Made by a program: the position numbers and the translations under genes. Of a stretch of 64,000 nt of DNA, positions 10,705 to 22,229 are shown one piece after another. Source of the DNA: Eucommia ulmoides (taxonomy: Eukaryota; Streptophyta; Magnoliopsida; Garryales; Eucommiaceae); contig CM028327.1 of assembly GCA_016647705.1 (NCBI GenBank), forward strand, positions 4,907,726 to 4,971,725, in the 5' to 3' direction. Each line of letters opens with the position of its first letter. Position 1 is the stretch's first letter. The notes under the pieces are model-generated. The model was given only the letters and a program-made list of their open reading frames with translations, was not told the origin of the DNA and made no database searches.

Positions 10705-12690
10705 TGATCGGTCTCAATTTTATATCAATTTTTAACCCTTATCTTATAATTTTGTTAATCTTTTTATTATTTTTAATTAGTGATATGTGAAAACTCCCAC
10801 TTGCAACTGACATAGGCATGAGAGACTTAATGAGTCGAGTCGGGTTAGTAATCCAACCCGAACTATATAAACCCTATGTATTGTTTGGGCCGAACATAGG
10901 GCCGAACAAAATAGTCCCATCAGAGAAAGGCCTTAACGGTCTACAATATAAATCAGTTAACCTTATGAGGAGGCCCATCAATTGGCAGTCTGAGCCCACG
11001 GTGATCAGGCTAAAGGATGAATAGGTCAGCCCATAATAACAATAACTCGTGCATGCAGACGTTATAAGCCATTGACTGTAACGACCCACATTTAGTGAAG
11101 CACGTTACAAAGATCATCTGCTGGATTAATGGAGAAGATCATGGTAATGTCGTTAGGAGAAGATATGGTAATGGGCAACCTCACCAATGAAACGACAAAA
11201 GTTAACCGAGCCTATAAAAGGGAAGGTATTATTATTTATTCTTTACGATTGATTTGAGTATTTTAGCCTTCTCCATTACCAGATTAAATTATTCTCACAC
11301 CGGAGGTTATTTAGTCGACACCACACCAGTGTCCCCCTCGAGAACTCAACAGTTTTGTAGGTTCAAGGAAGAAGGTGAAAAGACTTTTGGCATGTGGAAA
11401 GTTGATTGCACTGAGATTTCTTGGCAACGTCAATTAGTAATAATAAGATTTATTAATTTATTGTAGAAATAAAGCCCAAGCAATAAAAGTGATGATTTGG
11501 AGGATAAAAAATATCAAAATGGAGCAAAACCCATTGCAACTGGCAAGAAACTGCCCCGAACCATGACAGTGACCTGCGACCCGCCATACTCGCACTCAAC
11601 GCTTGTGCCTATGTCAAAGCCCAAGCCTTTGCTTGTTTGGTCTATCCCGTTACTGCACAATTAAGAAATGGCAATTATGGCTATTAATTGACCATTAATT
11701 AGCCAGGGAATTTAATCGGAGGAATTGGGCAGATTGAGGAAGCTTGATTTTATTTCCTTTTCTTTTTCATTTTTTGCTCCCTTTTTCATTTCTTTTTTTT
11801 TTTTTTTTTTTTTTTCATTTTTTTCCTTAGGTTTGGCCGACAGTAAACTTCTTGGCGTTCTATCCTCTTTATTCTTTTGTTCTTTTTCTACTTTTCATTT
11901 TTTTGTGTTTTGGTTGGATCTTGGCATAAAGATTCCAATGGTGTGTTTAGTGAAAATCAAAGAGACATTGGAAGAACATCACTTTATGATCGATCAAGTT
12001 CTTCAATCGGGTTAGGGTTGTATCTTTTCTTACATTTATCTATGTAATTTTATTCTTTTTTCGATTATATTTTGTTCTTATGTGTGTAAGGTTGTAAAAC
12101 AAGGACTATGGACTTAACATTTTTTCTTGAATTAGTTTATCTTCTAAATGTTGTTATAGAAATTTAGATCTGGGCTTATTCGTATCTTTAATGTTAGATC
12201 TAATACTTGTGAGTTCGATCTAACAATTTTGCAATTAATTTTAGTGGTAGCGATACAACTTAATTGGATAAATTATGTTAAACGGTCAATTCATTTTAGA
12301 TTAGTTAACGTAAGAATTCAATCGTGAAGAAAGTTTATCCCAATTAAGTGGGTTGATTTATCTTTCGCAGTAATATTGGCTTGTAGTCAATATTAACTAA
12401 TTACACACCAAACAAAAAGAAATAAGAATGAAAGTTACGGGATAAATTGATGAAATTATGCATGTCCCTAACCCGAGTTTTTTTTTTTAAATAGATTTTA
12501 GCGCAATTAAATAATTTCCTGCTATTTAACTATCAAATTTCAAAAACCAAACCCAAAATTGTTTATTTCACTTAAGAAAAATAAAATACAAAATTAATAG
12601 TTACAATCCGATTCTTGTGGATCGACCCTGTATTTAAACACTATATTACGATAGTTGGCACTTAAATTGGGAATTAAATTTTAATGATTA
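10705..12690 (+). mobile_element. Long LTR inserted in the copia fossil, target duplication GTAGT
   Basis: Starts 'tgatcggtctc' after GTAGT (10700-10704) and stops before a second GTAGT (12691-12695); copia RNase H sequence continues on the far side. Its tail has 'ttcttgtggatcgaccctg', a word whose complement occurs in the solo LTR at 15701-17055 ('aggtcgatcccacgagaa'), so the two belong to related families in opposite orientation. A second LTR interrupts it at 10781-11432. The right end is not a clean CA, so the boundary is less sure. Confidence 0.6.
10781..11432 (+). mobile_element. Solo LTR nested in the LTR, target duplication ATTAG
   Basis: Begins 'tgatatgtgaaaactcccac' and ends 'ttcttggcaacgtca'. 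It is flanked by exact ATTAG copies at 10776-10780 and 11433-11437. It holds a TATA-like 'cctataaaaggg' at 11211 and the 'ccctcgagaactcaacag' motif seen in some plant LTRs. No internal domain remains. Confidence 0.75.
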
Positions 12691-13319
12691 GTAGTAGAGA
12701 ACAAATTCTTTTGCTCATTCCAATACTAAAGTTGAGCATCATGACATCGTTGATGCAAGATAATAACTACTTTGTCTTCGTTGGCTCCTCTCTGACATGA
12801 GAGTCTTCTTCCCTACAGCTACTATCCTCCATTGTTATAATCGTGCTATTTAGATCGCTTACGATGACATTTTCACGAGCATATACATTGAGACTAATTG
12901 TCACTTCATTCGTCATCATATTCTTCATAATACTATTCACTTCCACTCAATCAGCTCTTTTGATTTGACTACAGATATTTCTACCAAGACCCATCCACCC
13001 GAATTCTCACACTTTACTTTCCAAACTCAAGTTGATGTATGCTTTACCACCTTGAGATTGAAGGGATGTTAATATATGTATAAATGGGTCTTGTTCTATT
13101 AGGTTACTTAGAGCCCAATACTCCAAGTCCTAATTCTTATCTATATATGAGCATCATTGCACATCCTTGTATTCAACTAGTTTAACACATATCAATACAC
13201 TATTATATATTCTCTCTCAGTATTCCACCTTTCAATTGTTCTAATAAACTTAATTCCATAAATTCAATCCAATAAAGTTGTTTAAAGAACTAAAACATAA
13301 AAAAATAAAATGTAGAAAA

Positions 13320-13680
13320 AATATTACAAGTGAGTAATTATTTCAAGGACAATCTAATGGTACCTCCATTATGAACATAAAATAGGTTTTTCAATGCCGA
13401 AAAACAAAAACTGTATGAAATGAAGATCAAGATTAAGCAGACATAGGTTCTTAATATTTTTGAATATTAATCAGACGATCAATAGAGAGAGTACATGTGG
13501 ATTGGAATTGCTTAAATTTTCAGATTTCTTAATGCATTCTTAAACTACAATAAGTCGTTCTTTGTTTAATCTTGATCGTCATTTTATACAGTTATTATTC
13601 TTCGGCGTTAAAAAGCCTATTTTATGTTAATAACGGGTAAAACATAGATTGTCCTTTAAATAATTACTCACTTGTAAAAT
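13320..13680. repeat. Centre of an inverted repeat joining two copia copies
   Basis: 13326-13440 ('ttacaagtgagtaattattt' onward) is complementary to about 13565-13680, with a spacer of roughly 125 bases around 13500. The arms continue outward into the two oppositely oriented copia fossils. Confidence 0.7.
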
Positions 13681-14580
13681 ATACAACGGTGTATTGATAT
13701 GGGTTAAACCAGTAGATACAAAGATGTGCAATGGTGCTTATGTATAGGAAAACAAAATTAGGGTTTAGAGTATTGGGTTCCAAATAACCTAGCACGGCAA
13801 AGCCCATATATACATATATTAACATCCCCTCAAACCCAAGGTGGTAAAGCATATCAACTTGCGTTTGGAAAGTAAAGTGTGAGCGTTCGGGTGAATGAGT
13901 TTTGGTGCAAATATCTGCAGTCTAATCGACAGAGCTGACTGAGTGGAAGTGAACAGTATTATGAAAAATATGTTGACGAATGAAGTGATAATTAGTCTCA
14001 ATGTATTTTGTGTGCTGGTGAAAAATATCATTGTAAGCGATCTAAATAACACTCCAACTGTAATAATAGATGATAGTAGCTGTAGGGGATGAGACTCTCA
14101 TGTTGGACAGGAGCCAACGAAGATAAAGTAGTTATTGTCTTGCATCAACGATGTCATGATACTTAGCTTCAGTATTGGAATGGGAAAAACAATTTGTTTC
14201 TTAGCATGCCATGAAATAACTAATTAAGTCCTTAAAATAAGTCCTTAAAAAATAGCCATCGATAGTAGTAATGATGGGATCCCCAACCTGATCGGCATCA
14301 GAATAAGCCTGTAAGATCGAAGTAGATTGGGCTGATAAATGAAGTATGTGAAATAAAGTGCATTTGATACCGAAGAATAAAAACAATAACTAAGTAATGA
14401 GTGGTCCAATGAGCCGACATGAATTACATGACCTGATAGATAACATAAGCAATGTTTAAGCGAGTAATTGTGAGATATACCAGACTTCCAACTAATTGTC
14501 TATTACGAGTGACATCCAAGAGAGGTGCACTATCTACTGGAGTAAGTATGATATTTAGCTCTAGATAAGTGTTCGTAGTA
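13670..14580 (-). mobile_element. Ty1-copia fossil fragment, inverted copy
   Basis: Read on minus it carries the same reverse transcriptase/RNase H tail and LTR start as the plus-strand copy ('cactcgtaatag', 'gttggaagt', 'tatatctcacaatta'). It is a 3' fragment, broken, of similar age to its mirror partner. Confidence 0.7.
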
Positions 14581-14699
14581 GTCAAGGGTGGTCATGTGCC
14601 CAGAGGCTTACCCAACCCAAGTCTGATATTTAGCTCTAGAGAAGTGTTAATAGTAATCAAGGGTGGTCATGTGCCCAGAGGCCTGCCCAACCCACCTAG
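14550..14699 (+). repeat. Two-copy tandem repeat, 75-bp period
   Basis: 'gatatttagctctaga' recurs at 14550 and 14625, and 'caagggtggtcatgtgccc' recurs with it. The unit covers the junction between the copia end and the next hAT-like element. Confidence 0.75.
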
Positions 14700-15070
14700 C
14701 TCATTACCTATTTTTTAGGGCCAAACTTGGGTATGGTCATTTTTGTTTAGGCCCGGCCCTTCCATTTACTAAATATATATATAAGAAATTAACCATAATT
14801 TTCATTTCCATTATATTCTCAACTAGACCTATATTTGGAAGAATCTATTCTTGAAATGAATGTATTTTATAATTTTTATTTGTTATTTTAGTAATTATTT
14901 TTTAAATTATAAAAAAATATAGGGTCGGGTTTGGGTTTGAATCATTTTACTGTGGGTGGACATGGACAAGGTCATACGGCCCTCGAGCTAGGGCCTAATA
15001 AATTTTCGTAACACCCTAGATAGAGCCCAGCCCCAATCCGACCCAGCCTAACCCATGACCCATATATATA
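14655..15070. mobile_element. hAT-like non-autonomous element
   Basis: Starts near 'caagggtggtcatgtgccc' and ends near 'cctaacccatgaccc'. The ends are roughly complementary and the element is full of 'gcccaaccc', 'gggtcggg' words of this plant repeat class. No coding part. Confidence 0.4.
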
Positions 15071-15071
15071 T

Positions 15072-17340
15072 TAGGGCTGAAAATCTGTCGGGGGGTCGGG
15101 TGTGAGACCAATTTCTAGGTCGACGCGGGAAATTTTAGGGGCCCGAACTCGCTCGAACTCGAAGTGGATGGGTTGAACACCCGATCAAGTTCGGGTGCTT
15201 TGGGTTCTGGCGATTTTGGTCGGGTTTGGGTATATATATTTGTTTTTCCTCTATAAACTTTGCAGTTTAAAGTTTTGGCCATTTACATTGTAAAGTTTCT
15301 GATTAGGGTTCAAGGTGTCCAATTAAACCCTAAACTTAAACAATTATCCAATTAAACAATGAGAGATGAGATGAAATATTACAGATCTGAGAATTGGAGA
15401 ATCGAGAAACATATTACACAAGTAAATAAAAATAAAACTTACAGATTGAAGAACTAGAGAGATGGAGAAGTAAAGGAATAGAAGCATGAGTGGCGCCGAC
15501 GTAAGAACGGAGAAGGAGCAGGAGATGAAAAAAAGAAAAAGGAGCACAAAGGCAACGCATGTACATGGAGACGGTGGCAAGATCTTCGGTGGAGGCTCGA
15601 AACTCAATAGATAGGGATTTGAGGGACAGGAGAGGACTGAGAGACACAGAGAGAGAGCGAGGTCTGAAGATAATAGAACGAGGAGAGCGGCTAGGTTAGG
15701 TGTTGTGACAAAAACTTGTTCTGTCTTGTTTTAAAAATACTCGCAAGCGCACTAATCAATTGTAGCAAAAGTTAACGGAAGCAAGGTCGATCCCACGAGA
15801 ATTTTTTTTTATAGAAAAACTCAATCAATTCAATTTAATTTAATTATAATCTAATTCAAGATGATTTTGTTTTGTGATTTAAGAAATGAAAAACTAAATA
15901 AACAGTGAAATAACTAGTTTAACTTGATTGAAGATTGAGAGATACTAAGATTTCAGAATCCACCAATATATAATTAATTAGTTCTTATTATTGTTTTGAC
16001 TCCAAATTTTTAGTGATAGTTTTAAAAATTAAGCCCGACGTAAATCTCAAATTGATTTTTTTTCGCTTAAAAAATTGTAATTCTTAAGTATTATATATAT
16101 ACAATTTAATGAAAAACATATAATCAAAAAATATTACTTGTTTACAAATCCAAGCATTAAATAATTCATAACAATTAATAATACATGATATTAAAAATGA
16201 AATTATTTATTTAATTGAAATAAAAACCTTAAACATTTCATTACAAATTGTTTGGAATAAAAAACAATACAACAACTTAATTAATTATACATGGTTTTAT
16301 CCTCAATCTTAGTATAAGAAATATTAGAAATACATAGAAAAAGAAAGCAAAACCTTATTGGAAATTAACATCCTCCTCAAGACTCATTGATGTATAAAAT
16401 AGCTTGAAAATGAACTAAGAAAATGTGTATCAAATTGTGTCCAACCTCAAGTCATATTTACAGGCACCAAAAAGAAGCCTTCGGGGGTAAAATGGTCAAA
16501 AATCGGAACCAAGTGGGGTGAAAGCGACATTCAAAACAGGGCGAAAAAAGCTAGAGATCAAAAACGTCAACTGGTCAAAGTTGAAGGGCCTCAAGTGGTC
16601 AAGTGGTAAAGCCAAGTTTCCAAAAGGCGGAAGCTGCGCCGCTGGCTCGACTCCTCTCACTGTAGTGGCTGGTCCGAGCCGCGGCTCGCTGGCTTTCTGT
16701 TGTTCCAGTTGGTTCAGCTTGCCGTGATTTACTCGTTTTTTATCCGATTCACTCCAAATCAACGTCATTTTGTTCGTTTTTCAAACACTTACAAAACCAT
16801 ATCAAATAATTCAATTTTTGATATTGTTAAGGGATCAAACAATTCATTCCAGTTTATTTGGTTTTTGTTCGAATTGCTGGGGAATGTGGATTACTCGTTT
16901 TTAATCCGATTTTCCCCATCTTAACGTTGTTTTCCTCCATTTACATAAACTTACAAAAATAACTAAAATAATTTTATTTATAATATTTTACACTATTTGA
17001 ATGATTAACAAACTTAAGTTTAGGGCTATAAAATCGCACAAATGCGGTGCGATCATTAGGGTCTGAGTGAAGAATGATAGAATGAGAAAAGAGATGAAAT
17101 GTTTCTTATATATAGGGATCTTTTCATAAAATGGCATGTTAGGGGGCCATTTGGTAAATCGCTAGTATTAGGGTTATGGGTTCAATCGGGTTCGGGTAGG
17201 GCAGGTATGGGTAAAGGGTCACCTGATCCGATAAGCTTCGGGTAGAAGACAGGTTGGTTCGAGTAAAACTAAAAAAATAGAAAAAAATTGATCGACCCGA
17301 CGATGGGTTGAGAGGGTCTGCGATTTAAGCTTACACCCCA
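15072..17340. mobile_element. hAT-like 'gtcgggt' element hosting a solo LTR
   Basis: Left end 'tagggctgaaaatctgtcgg' and right end 'aagcttacacccca' are loosely complementary. The flanks 'atatatat' and 'acatatat' agree at 7 of 8 bases, as expected for an old 8-bp hAT duplication. The interior at 15360-15690 resembles 19720-19860. Most of the middle is the solo LTR at 15701-17055. Confidence 0.5.
15701..17055 (-). mobile_element. Solo LTR (1355 bp), target duplication TTAGG
   Basis: TG...CA on both strands ('tgttgtgaca' to 'ggtgcgatca'). It is flanked by exact TTAGG copies at 15696-15700 and 17056-17060. The minus orientation is chosen because the minus-strand end carries the phrase shared with 10705-12690. 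Read on minus, the first 25 bases form a hairpin (TCGCACCGCATTTGTGCGA). A GC-rich patch lies at 16600-16700. No internal region. Confidence 0.75.
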
Positions 17341-17349
17341 ACATATATT

Positions 17350-17570
17350 ATGGTTGGGGCGGGTCAGACCGACCTTAAATAGAAATAATCATTGCTCAAG
17401 CCCGATCCTAAAAATGAACAGGCCTCAATCTTGGGGTCCTAACCCTGCCCGCTGGCTTAACATCAAGCCCAAAACCTTAGAAATGGTTCATGGGTAGGGC
17501 GGGTCTCTAGACCCATGACGACCCATAGTTGTTTCTCTCAGTCCACGCCCAGCCTATGGGCCTACACTAT
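17350..17570. mobile_element. 'gggcgggtc' hAT-like fragment
   Basis: G+C-rich words ('ggggcgggtcagaccgacc', 'gggcgggtctctagaccc') match the 14655-15070 repeat class. Ends not defined. Confidence 0.35.
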
Positions 17571-17699
17571 TTTATTTTAGAATTAATTGTCTTTTAACCC
17601 CCCCTTATATTTTGATATTATTTCACTTTTTGATCTCTTTACTTTTAAATCTTACACATCACCTCCTTACATGATTGATCGGTGGAGAAAACTAACAAT

Positions 17700-18175
17700 T
17701 TATTTAAGGGTAAATTGAATTTGGTCCCTTTTACTTTATCTAATTATCACTTTACCTTCATCCACTTTAAAAAACTACACTTATCTACTTCTACTTTTAA
17801 ACAAAAAGAGAAACTAATATTTTTTCGATTAAATTAAGCTTAAAAATTGATGAAATTAATTTTTTTATCGAAATTTTGGATGAAATAGAAGAAATTGCTC
17901 CTTTATTTTTAATTTTGATTTAATTTTTTTATCAAAAAAAATTCAAAAAATTGAATAAAAATTAAAATAAAAGAGCAATTTTGTCTATTTCATCTGAAAA
18001 ATAGATGAAAATTTTAATTTCATTCATTTTTAAATAAATTCCGTTAATTTAAATGTAAAATATTTTTACGTTCTCACTTTATTCAAAAGTAAAGTAGGTA
18101 AACTATAATTTTTTGAAGTGGAGGAGAATAAAATGATAATTAGACAAAGTAGATGGGATAAAACCTTTTACCGTT
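17700..18175. mobile_element. Long-TIR fold-back element, family F1 copy 1
   Basis: 17705-17830 is complementary to 18050-18172: 'actttatctaattatcactt' pairs with 'aatgataattagacaaagt'. The interior is pure A+T-rich with 'gatgaaatagaagaaattg' words, also found in the copy at 35380. Confidence 0.65.
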
Positions 18176-18899
18176 TATTTAAAGAACATAATAGATCAAT
18201 TATCCTGTGTTTTTTAAATTTAATTTAAAGGTTAAAGGAAAAAAATAGAGAAACTAACATTTTAGTGCTCTTTTTCTCTCTATTTTTATTTTTTTAACAA
18301 AGACAAAAAATAAAATAAAGAATAAAAATAAAAATAATTTTGTTCATTTTTTATGAAATTTCAATAAAAAATTTAATTTAATTTATTTATTAATATATTT
18401 CGTTAAATTAAACAAAAAGATATTACTTTATTGAAAATTAGTATAGTATTTGTTGTCTTATTATTGTCTTTATTTGAAAATAGGATATTTGAATTTTGAA
18501 TTGTATAAACAAAAGAGATTGTAATTTTTTTACTACGTTATTATTGTTCATTTGAGAACAATTGTTAATTATTGGTTGTTGGTTACTTATTATATTGGTT
18601 AATGGTTGTATTCAGTCGAAAATATATAGGAGTTCATAATATAATTATGTTGTTTAAACAATATATTGTGTCATTTGTTTTGAATTTTTTTACCTAGTAT
18701 TCTCTGTACTGGTTGCATACAGTTGAATTGTAAATTTGTGACTAAATTTTGTTAATTTTTTTAGTTGTATTGTTTATATGTGCTTAATCAATTGTGTTAT
18801 TTTTTTATTAAATTAACAATGAAAAAATGGATTGAAACTAACCTATTAATTATTGTTGATGTTTAAATGAAATCGATCAATTTTTTTATTTTGTTTTTA

Positions 18900-18941
18900 T
18901 TATTTTACACTCGTGCTTTCAGGCACGGATTACACGCTAGT
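18900..18941 (+). mobile_element. Helitron 3' terminus with intact hairpin
   Basis: CGTGC (18912-18916), loop TTTCAG, GCACG (18923-18927), nine bases, then CTAG (18937-18940) and host T. This is the canonical Helitron end. The same end, more decayed, lies at 4015. The body upstream probably includes 18180-18900; the 5' TC end is not identified. Confidence 0.65.
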
Positions 18942-19500
18942 GTATATATATTGCTCATATGTATTAATTAAACTTTAACTAGAAGTTTCTATAACTATCA
19001 AACTATTAAAAGAAAATATAATGTAAAAGTAATTTAAAAAGAATGTGTAATCAGAGACATAAATATAGGTATTTAATTTATGAATTTTTTAAATAGTTTT
19101 AAAATAAGATGATATTTTTCACTCTATTTAGAACAAAAATTATATTAATTTGATACTTTTAATAATTATTGATTTTATTTTTGTTCTTTCATAATAATTA
19201 TAAATTTTATTTTTTGTAGTTTCATACATTTGTTAAGATTATTATCATCAATCATTTATTATTTTTATTATAACATATAAAATAAATTAACAGTATTATC
19301 TAACTGCAATTGAAATTCATGTGATTTTATTACTATTATATGACTTATTTGGTTATCTTAACTATGACATTTTCAATTGTGTCGTGTATTGAAAATTACA
19401 ATATCAATATTTTGTTGCTAAATTTATTTCATCAATTATTTTATTTTTTATCATAGCACATAAAAAAAAATATATGCAATGACATACATCGTAAACAGCC
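18942..19500. other. A+T-rich interval, nothing recognised
   Basis: Very low G+C, no open frame of note and no repeat boundary I could place. Confidence 0.5.
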
Positions 19501-19514
19501 TCAAAATTGCAGTT

Positions 19515-20350
19515 CTTGCCTATGGATATAAATCGGTCGGTTGAATCAGGATTGAAGGATTTCAGTTAGCCGACCCAAAGAAAAATTATGACAACTCCCC
19601 CGATCGATGTTGACCGTGTGACCTCATTACCCCGATCTAATTCGGGGTTAGTCGGGTCAGTCGGTTGTCAGTCAACAAGAACAAAAAAACAAATATGAAA
19701 TACTAAAATTTGTAGATCTGAGGCGGAGATGGAGAAACAATCAAGAAATATATTAAAGAATTGAAAAAAACTTACAAATCGTCAGATCAGAGCAAGAGAT
19801 AGAGAAAGAGCGGGATCGTCGGCAACGAACAATAGCGCCACAGGAATCATCGACGACGAGATTATTAGGATTTGGTAGACGCAGGATTATTAGATCGTAA
19901 GATTATTAGATGACGCAAGAATTATCATCGTATGAATCATCAACGCATGAATCATTGAAGAATCATCTATTAGGGTTTGGTAGACGACGATGGTGGCTCT
20001 GGGATTGAGAGGGAGGAGGAGGAAGAGGAGAGCGGCGCTAGAGTTGAAATTCAGAAATTGAATAGTCTGAATCTTATTAGGGTTATATTTATATATATGG
20101 TCTTTAATTTCATAATATGCCATGTTTTGGGGGGACATTTGTTAAATATATATTATTGGGGTTTAGGGTTTCGGCAGGTTCGGGTGCATCGGGTATGGGT
20201 AGATGGGTATATGAGCCGAAGTGTTTATGGGTTCGGACGGGTTGAGTTCAGGTGTAAGAAAAAAAAAAGTACTCATAACTGACCGATTCGCCATTGGGTC
20301 AGGCAGGTAGGGTGGGGTGGGGCGAGTTTTAGGGTAACATTTACACCCTT
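19515..20350. mobile_element. hAT-like 'gtcgggt' element, second copy
   Basis: Left 'ggatataaatcggtcggtt' and right 'aacatttacaccctta' are loosely complementary. The interior matches 15072-17340 without its LTR ('acttacaaatcg', 'gatggagaaac', 'aatatgccatgttttgggg'). Target duplication not found. Confidence 0.5.
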
Positions 20351-20683
20351 AATTAGTAGACATGAGTAATTTCACATGCACTATATTTATGTTTTTTTTT
20401 TCTTCTTATCATCATTTATCTAAGGCATAATGTCTGTATTCAACTTAATTTTAATTTTTTAGCTAACTATAACTTGGTCATTTCTTTACATGAAGTGATT
20501 TTCATTAATTGTTTAAATAAGTTTCAATATTTAACATTAAAAAAAATAAGAAATTTTTATATACCATGTTTTTTTTTTTTAAATAATATATATTAATGAA
20601 CAAACAATGTAAAAAGGTTATAAATATGTCAAATAAAAGAGATAACAAGTACGTGTTTCGCACGTGCTCTCCACTTAGGGTGC

Positions 20684-21080
20684 TTTTGGTTGAGTGGAAA
20701 ATGGATAGAAAGGAAAATGAAATGGAAAATGAAAAAAAAAAAAATATCTTTGTTTGGTTGGGTGGAAAATAAGAGGGAAAAAAAATAGGATAGAAAAAAC
20801 ACAATTTTTGAGACAATTTTTTTTCCTTACAAATATGTGAGAAAAATTGAGAGAAGTGATGAAAAATTAATAAAACTACAATTATACTCTTGATGATATA
20901 ATTTTTAATTTATTTTTGTTATTTATGAAGGTAAAATAATAAATTACATTAAAGTAAATTATTTTCTTTCCTTTTATTTTTTTTCCAACCAAACAACACT
21001 AGAGAAAATAATTTTTCTTTCATAATGGATAAAAATATTATCTTTTTATTTTTTATTTTATTTTTTAATCCTTGGAAGGG
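20684..21080. mobile_element. MITE, 'agggtgcttttggtt' family, copy 1
   Basis: Begins 'agggtgcttttggttgagtg' and contains 'ttccaaccaaacaacactag'. About 200 bases of its right half match 21955-22229. The right tip is not clear. Confidence 0.5.
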
Positions 21081-21149
21081 ATAAGATAAATATTTTTATA
21101 GAGAAATTGATTGCCTAATGTTTTTTGTTTTTTCTCAAGATTTTTTTGT

Positions 21150-21420
21150 TTTTTTATCGTTGAGAAATTCTTAAATTGTGGCTTCGACACGTTGTAACCC
21201 GACATTGTATTCGGACAAAAGACGAGACACACGGGCCACATGTTGTAAGAGGACCGTCAGCACCCTGGCCCTCCCTCCCGGTTGAGCCACAATAGAAGGA
21301 AGGACAATCACGCTCTGTTTTCGCAGAAACAGGCTGCAGAAATTCCAATTCATCAATGTTCCCTTCTACTGTACTTTGTACACTAGCGCATATACATATA
21401 TAGAGATGTGGAGATGTGGG
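21150..21420. other. G+C-rich island of unknown origin
   Basis: Clearly richer in G+C than its flanks. Two overlapping minus-strand frames are open (one ending in the helical-looking LLQHVARVSRLLSEYNVGLQ, one with paired cysteines). Neither is recognised. It could be a decayed exon or captured gene piece. Confidence 0.3.
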
Positions 21421-21954
21421 GGACAGCGTCTTGAGATTATCTAAAAAAAATAATGGGAAATTTGATGGAAGGTTCCATTCTTTAAAATCATCACTCTTCG
21501 GGGTCCTGTAACAGTAATTTTTTAACACATGATATGGGATCCAGAAAGTGATTTTTGAAAACTTAGGACCTCTCAACAAAATTTTCAAAAATAATTAGTC
21601 GAAGTGTACGTAAATTGGTTCGATCAGCATATTACTGTAAAAACTAAAAAATCTGTAAATAAATATATAGAGAGATTGTTCATCTTAGTTGATATTAACT
21701 TCTCATTCTTAGGTAACATGGTGTTAAATTGGATGAATCATGGGATTTAAAATGGAGAATTATTGGTGAAGAAATTGTTTCCATTCTTCGTTCACCTTTT
21801 CCGGCAATGTTGCCGGACGTCCAACAAGTTCACTAAGATGTCGTTGGAACTCTGAAGGAATGCCACCGGAGTTCTAGCAACATCTTTGAAATATTGTCTG
21901 AACTCTTAAAATGCTACCGAATGTCACTGAAATTCCAAAGCAATTTTTTTTCTC

Positions 21955-22229
21955 ACCTATTTGGAAGGAAAATAAGGAGGAGTTTTCAAGAAGAGAGTAA
22001 AATTACAATTATTACCTTGATAGTAAAATCTTAAAAAAAAAAATTATTAATAAATGAGGGTAAAATAGTAAATTATATTAAACTGAATTATTTTTCGTCC
22101 TTTCATTTTTCTTTCTTAACAAAATAACATTAGAGAAAAAATAATTTTCCTTTCACAATGAATAAAAATATTATCCTCTCATTTTTCTTTCGTTTATCTT
22201 TTCCATCTTTCCAACTAAACATACCCTAT
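21955..22229. mobile_element. MITE, 'agggtgcttttggtt' family, copy 2 (right half)
   Basis: Ends 'ccaactaaacataccctata', the complement of the left tip at 20684. The interior matches copy 1. Confidence 0.5.

Larger units (their letters stand above)
8810..13230 (+). mobile_element. Ty1-copia fossil, interrupted by nested LTRs
   Basis: Recognisable parts in order: GAG-preintegrase-like words and integrase core words near 8815-9065, reverse transcriptase with YVDDM near 10100-10130, an RNase H block near 10600-10700 and again at 12700-13060, then a 3' LTR-like region from about 13068. The element is broken many times and looks old. At 10705 it is interrupted by a long LTR (to 12690). A second, inverted copy of its 3' part lies at 13670-14580. 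Confidence 0.75.

Noticed and set aside
21154-21588. 144-codon minus frame with paired cysteines as a zinc-finger gene
   Set aside because: Cysteine spacing fits no family I know, a competing frame is equally open, and no start or splice signals support it.
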